NCBI GenBank assembly: GCA_037501455.1
Contig: CM074855.1
Location: 35,931,001-35,995,000, forward strand
Length of the DNA: 64,000 nt
Direction: 5' to 3'
DNA from: Lantana camara
Taxonomy: Eukaryota; Streptophyta; Magnoliopsida; Lamiales; Verbenaceae
The translations under genes and the position numbers were made by a program. Of this stretch, positions 59,848 through 64,000 are shown one piece after another. The notes beneath the pieces were generated by a model. The model searched no databases. It was given only the letters and a program-made list of their open reading frames with translations, and was not told the DNA's origin. Positions within the stretch are counted from its first letter, which is position 1. Each line of letters opens with the position of its first letter.

Positions 59848-60007
59848 ACACGGCCGTGTCAGCTTTAAACGTGATTTGGACACGGCCGTGTCCGAAATGA
59901 ACTGCAAACCAACACGGTCGTGTCCAACGTTCGAGTTTGGCTCCTGAAATTATTTTAATCGGACACGGCCATGTCCCTTTTGAACTAGAACCTGACACGG
60001 CCGTGTC
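59848..60007. repeat. Palindrome cluster of LTR A: five acacggccgtgt cores
   Basis: At 59848-59859, 59878-59893 (ggacacggccgtgtcc, perfect), 59912-59923 (acacggtcgtgt), 59961-59976 (ggacacggccatgtcc) and 59994-60007. The fifth is flanked by tg/ca, the second and fourth by gg/cc, so the flanks change together. Confidence 0.88.
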
Positions 60008-61813
60008 ATTTGAAAATGCAGCGGCGGAGGTTGCTCGTTTTGTGGTGTCAATACCTTTCTTCGTGTTTTCTTACTTCTTTTATGATTCGTATGCAACGTT
60101 AGTTTGTTATGTTACGTGTTATATGCATTATTTTGGATATATGACCCCCTTTTGATACGAATTATACGAGTGTGGATTGGTGTGATATAACTGATACGTT
60201 TATGTATTTCACTTGCATTCATTGCAACCATAAACATTGTCGAGCGTCTATTTGGTTCATATTCGAGTCTAAGTCTCGGGTCTTGCTCTTTTGTGTTTCA
60301 GAACCCCTTCCGGACGTGCAAGACCCCGAAGCTTAGGTGGTTGATTGCCTGTTTTGATCCTACTTTTGCTTCCTTTTGTTAAGGTGAGGTTTAGGAACTT
60401 TATACTAGTTATTGACCTACGGCCTTTTCTGTGGTGATTTCTCACTCGCATGCGAATATATTTTATATAATTATATACGAATGCTTAAGATATGTTTATG
60501 ATTTTGTGGAAACGCTTGAGTTTTATGGAACCGGTATAAGTATGAGCGTATATAAGCTTAAGATTTTGAATCCTTTTGTACGTTTATGTTTTGAGCGAGT
60601 TGTGCCCTAAAATAAGGGAATTTGGTTCGTATGGTATGTTGGGCCCCAGGAACTATGGGTAAGGAATTGTAACAGCCTTGATTTGGGGCCAAGAAGAAAT
60701 GGGTAAGTAAAGAGTGAGAAGAAAGTATTTATAGCCTCAAACCATTGTGCATTGCATTTTATGTAAACTACGTGCTTTTATGCCTGGATCATTGAATATT
60801 ATTTCATTATGAGACCTACACCACTATTCATCTACCAAGCCTAAACCTTTACATATTCCTCATAAAACCATAGAAAAACTAAATCTTACACTTGCCGGAT
60901 TCATATCCAAACTTTCGTTATCCCGAAATACATCTTGAAATTTGTTGGCCAAAATTCCCATTATGTCCCTAGATACTATTCATTCCTAAATGTAGGAATT
61001 TGTAGAGACACTTTTACCTATCAAATATTAGGTTCAAATGAATCCTTGTAAAATTTTATGAATTATGGTATCATTCCCGAACCCTAATTCTCATTATAAC
61101 TCCTGTAGTAACCAAAACGGGCCAAAAACCCTACTTTAACCCTATATTTTGAGATTTCCGAATTTCAACGTTTTCCCTATTCAATATTATAGTCAAAATG
61201 ATCCTTGAATTATTTTATGAATTTTAATACATTTGTCGAAACTTGATTTCGATCGTAGCATAATTTATAAATATTTTTCCTTTTAAAAATTATTATTTTA
61301 TTTTAAACATTTAGCTTTCATTTAATATCCAAAATTATACTTAAAACATTTCTTGAATTTTTCTTCAACTATGATAATTTTTCCCAACCTTTAAACTTAT
61401 CATAGCTTCGTTTATATAATTTTATCATGATTTTCATCGTCTTTTACGTTTATAACTTTCAAACGAAAAACCTAAACGTTCCACATTTATAATCATAACG
61501 AAGCTTATTTTTCACTCATTCTCATTATTTTTACCAATTCAAGTTCTCGTCTCTCGACTCTTGAATAAATTTTACATTATTTTATATTTATTTTTATTCA
61601 CTATGACATCATTCATGACATCACCTTTCTAAAAATAGAAAGTCTAAATGTGTGAATTAAAGTCTTCCACATTTTCTACAAAAATTCCATATACTTGTGT
61701 GAGTTAGAAATATTCCACATTTCTTACAAAAATTCCATACAAGTGTGCGGGTTAGAGATCTTCCATATCTCTTATAAATTCTTAGAAATTTCTCTAAGGT
61801 CCCTCATTCCTAC

Positions 61814-61822
61814 CTATAAATA
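61814..61822 (+). promoter_or_regulatory. TATA-like box in solo LTR F
   Basis: ctataaata before a C run, the likely promoter of this LTR. Judged by sequence only. Confidence 0.5.
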
Positions 61823-63199
61823 CCCCTTAGAGATTCATTTTCAAGACATAAATCACTCTCTTCTCTCCCTCTTAAAACTCACGAGCCACCCTCCCCAAAT
61901 TCTCTCTCAAGGTTAGTTTTTTGTGCATTAATTTATGCTTTAATTTATGTTTTATTATTTAATTTAATTTATATTTTATATGCTTTATATCATGTTTAGA
62001 AATTCATGATAGGAAATTATATTCTAGGAATTTATATTTCATGAATTAAAGTTAGGAATTTAAATTATAAAAATGCATGTTTATTATAGGAATTTATTTA
62101 AATATGTGTTCATATGCTCATGAATATGTTCTTGAATATTAGAATGAATGCATGCTTAGGAAATTTAATTAGAAATTATTTTTCATGAGAAATTTATATA
62201 TTTTGATACATTATGTCTCAATTCTTATGTTATGAATAAGAATATGATCTAGATGTTAATATGTCCTATGAATATTCGAATAGACTTAAGAACAAGTTCT
62301 TGATGTTCTTGAAGTGTGTGTGTGTGTGTACTGTGTTCCTAGTGTGTGTAAGTGTGTGCTCAATTTTGTGTTTAAGAGTGTTTAATCCCCTATGATTAAA
62401 TAGTAACCGTTTTTCAATAGTAACTTTGACTTTTAATTTCAAATGTAGACTTTGACTCATAAAATTTTGTAGAGATTTCAAATATTAATATAAAATAATA
62501 TTTTGGATTTTTAGAAAGAAATTTTATCTAGAATTTCCAAAAAACGGGGATTAAATAACAATTTTCAAAATATAACTCTAGCTTATTAGAATTTCTTGTA
62601 CATTGTTTATTTGAGTATTAAGACTTAGTCCTAAGCCGGTAGTAGTACTTTCAGGCAAGGATATAATTGAACAGTGGAATCCCAAGGATTTTATCTAGAC
62701 TGTCAAGACATTTGATGAGGGTTAAAATGTTTTCAACTGGAATCATGCTATATATATGTATCTATATAAAAACTATTTCCAAGCTTACCTATCATTTTGA
62801 TTTACTACCCTCTATATATATTATTGTACTACAATGTCCCTCTTAAGGGAAAAATACTTTCATGCCGAAATCAACGTTTTACTGGAACTTTATATATTTC
62901 AAGTTCACTTTATCAAAATGTTGATTCCGGGTTATGCAAGCAAAATATTGTTCTTGATTCATGTTATGGGCCCCGGCTGTATCCGTAGCGAGCAATTACC
63001 CGGAAGGTATCGGGCCGAGGGTATTGTTGGTGCTGCGGACTGCCACTTCTTGGTAGTGGTCTAATTGGAGGTTAGTTACTCCATACCAAGGGATGAGAGA
63101 GTGATAGCTGCCTCCCGAATCGTGTTCATGGTCTCTAGGGTTGGCTTCCCTATTGACACCAAGGAGTAGCGGTGGTATTATCGTATTGAGTTTTATTGA

Positions 63200-63229
63200 A
63201 GTATCGGCACTATATACAGTGCCGGTACT
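63200..63229. repeat. 12-bp-arm hairpin in solo LTR F
   Basis: Arms agtatcggcact and agtgccggtact with a 6-nt spacer. They pair with one mismatch, which would be a G-U pair in RNA. It could form a stem in the LTR transcript. Confidence 0.7.
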
Positions 63230-64000
63230 GTTTTACCAAATTAATTAAGGAGTTACGGATCGAGTGGCCTAGCTTGCGGGCATTAATGTTCTTGTTATAG
63301 ACGGTTCATATTTCTACAAATACTCCAAATTACCCCTATCTCTATTTTAACAATTATTAAGAACCGTTCATATTTGCTATATCCTATTGCTACTATTTTA
63401 GATCAAGATCTTCTTGATCATATAAATACATATATACACATATACATATATCTATAAGTTATTATACCCCTTCACTTAGTCACTTTGACTAACTACTCTC
63501 CTACTTTAAAATGCATGATTTCAGGAATCCACAAAACGACACCTTAGAGGTATCTTGAAGCTTTAAGGTGTCATATCTTAGCAAATCAGGATTATATTAA
63601 GAGTGCATGTACATCTTTCAATAAGCACTCTCATGTTGGCTCTAGACTTATCACTATAAATATCTTACTTCTTAACCTAGTAATATAAATTTCGGTTGAC
63701 TTGAGATATCAAATTCTTCTGTTTTAAATTGTTTATCTTCTGCTTCACTTTAAATTCCATGTTTTGGTATTGCATTGTCTTGTCCGTTCGCCGAAGTATT
63801 TCTCAAGTGCTAGGACTCACATCCACTCGGGAAGTGCTACGGTGCGGGGTTGTAGTGTTAGGGGGTGCTACAAAATGCTTGGGACGGCAAGGGCCGTCGG
63901 GTTTGGCCTGTGCATAGTACATTTTGAGATATTCACGTGCGACTTATGGAGGTTGAGAAGGCGTGGTATCTTGAGCCCTCGGTTGCTAACCGGGGAAGGC

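Larger units (their letters stand above)
60668..63872 (+). repeat. Solo LTR F (gypsy-like), 3.2 kb
   Basis: tgtaacagcc to gggggtgctaca, interrupting LTR A at the same base where the 5' copy reads through (ggaat then gcccagg at about 16022-16034). The TSD is imperfect: GGAAT on the left and AAAT or AAAAT on the right. Its end (ggtgcggggttg) resembles gypsy LTRs A, C and E. It has a TATA-like ctataaata at 61814, a short GT repeat near 62315 and a hairpin at 63200-63229. No genes. Confidence 0.82.
2692..64000 (+). mobile_element. Gypsy A: Tekay-like chromovirus, riddled with nested insertions, 3' end beyond window
   Basis: This is a Ty3/gypsy LTR retrotransposon that copies through an RNA intermediate. 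The LTR begins tgtgacaccccgatctttcg at both 2692 and 58640. The 5' LTR ends at 16918, the primer binding site is at 16927 and the PPT is at 58622-58639. The left flank is CAAAG (2687-2691). Removing the nested insertions leaves about 4.7 kb of internal sequence coding for gag, protease, RT, RNase H, integrase and a C-terminal chromodomain-like tail, in that order. The 3' LTR runs off the window at a point equal to about 16157 in the 5' LTR, so roughly 0.8 kb is missing. By eye the two LTRs differ by several percent, so the insertion is old. Stops and frameshifts show that it is dead. Confidence 0.93.
58640..64000 (+). repeat. Gypsy A 3' LTR, incomplete, split by solo LTR F
   Basis: 58640-60667 and 63873-64000, collinear with the 5' LTR. 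It keeps the segment lost from the 5' copy (about 59707-60046), which has CTG/GTT-rich sequence and the palindrome cluster. Small frames in both orientations recur in the 5' LTR and have no recognisable product. The window ends inside it. Confidence 0.92.

Noticed and set aside
1..64000. Host genes, microRNA genes or satellite arrays
   Set aside because: Nothing outside the retroelements was recognisable. All long frames belong to gag-pol, and no long tandem array is present.

Overview
The window is repetitive plant DNA, most likely from a eudicot. It consists almost entirely of nested LTR retrotransposons. I find no host protein gene, tRNA or rRNA gene, CRISPR array or bacterial feature. The evidence is Ty3/gypsy (chromovirus) and Ty1/copia gag-pol proteins, initiator-Met-tRNA primer binding sites, polypurine tracts, TG...CA LTR ends and 5-bp target site duplications (TSDs), most of which can be read on both sides.

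Layout. A gypsy-like LTR piece (1-768) is followed by a reverse-strand copia LTR (769-2691). Into that LTR inserted one large + strand gypsy element, called gypsy A here. It starts at 2692, has its PBS at 16927 and its PPT at 58622, and its 3' LTR (58640 on) leaves the window. Its C-terminal integrase extension resembles the chromodomain-like tail of the Tekay/Del clade. Everything else sits inside gypsy A. In the 5' LTR there is a truncated reverse gypsy B (about 3755-10206) and a non-coding LTR element (10817-16006, TSD CCCGG). In gag there is a reverse copia with decayed genes but nearly identical LTRs (17962-28004, TSD GTTTC). In the protease region there is a reverse solo LTR C (28687-42218, TSD GGGAC), which itself holds a + strand copia (30909-40973, TSD TATTC). 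In the RT/RNase H region there is copia D (43335-56763, TSD TTTTG), which holds solo LTR E (46863-50813, TSD ATAAT). In the 3' LTR there is solo LTR F (60668-63872). Once these are removed, the gypsy A internal region is about 4.7 kb and reads gag-PR-RT-RH-IN-chromodomain in order.

How the parts work together. No element here is clearly autonomous today. Gypsy A and copia D carry stops, frameshifts and lost catalytic residues, mostly C-to-T/G-to-A. Gypsy B lost its integrase end and 3' LTR. The + strand copia has a full domain set with three frame breaks. The reverse copia has almost no readable genes, yet its LTR pair differs by only three substitutions that I could find by eye, so it was probably mobilised in trans by a relative of the + strand copia. 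The two copia copies share a 2.2-kb leader with a four-fold 15-16-nt motif.

Most unusual signal. Four gypsy LTR families (A, B, C, E) each carry, about 35-47% of the way along the LTR, a cluster of three to five GC-rich palindromes with a family-specific core. In E, and more weakly in A, the flanking arms differ between copies but stay complementary. Both copia LTR families carry dense ACGT/CACGTG arrays upstream of a TATA box instead. All comparisons were made by eye; no alignment or search was run.
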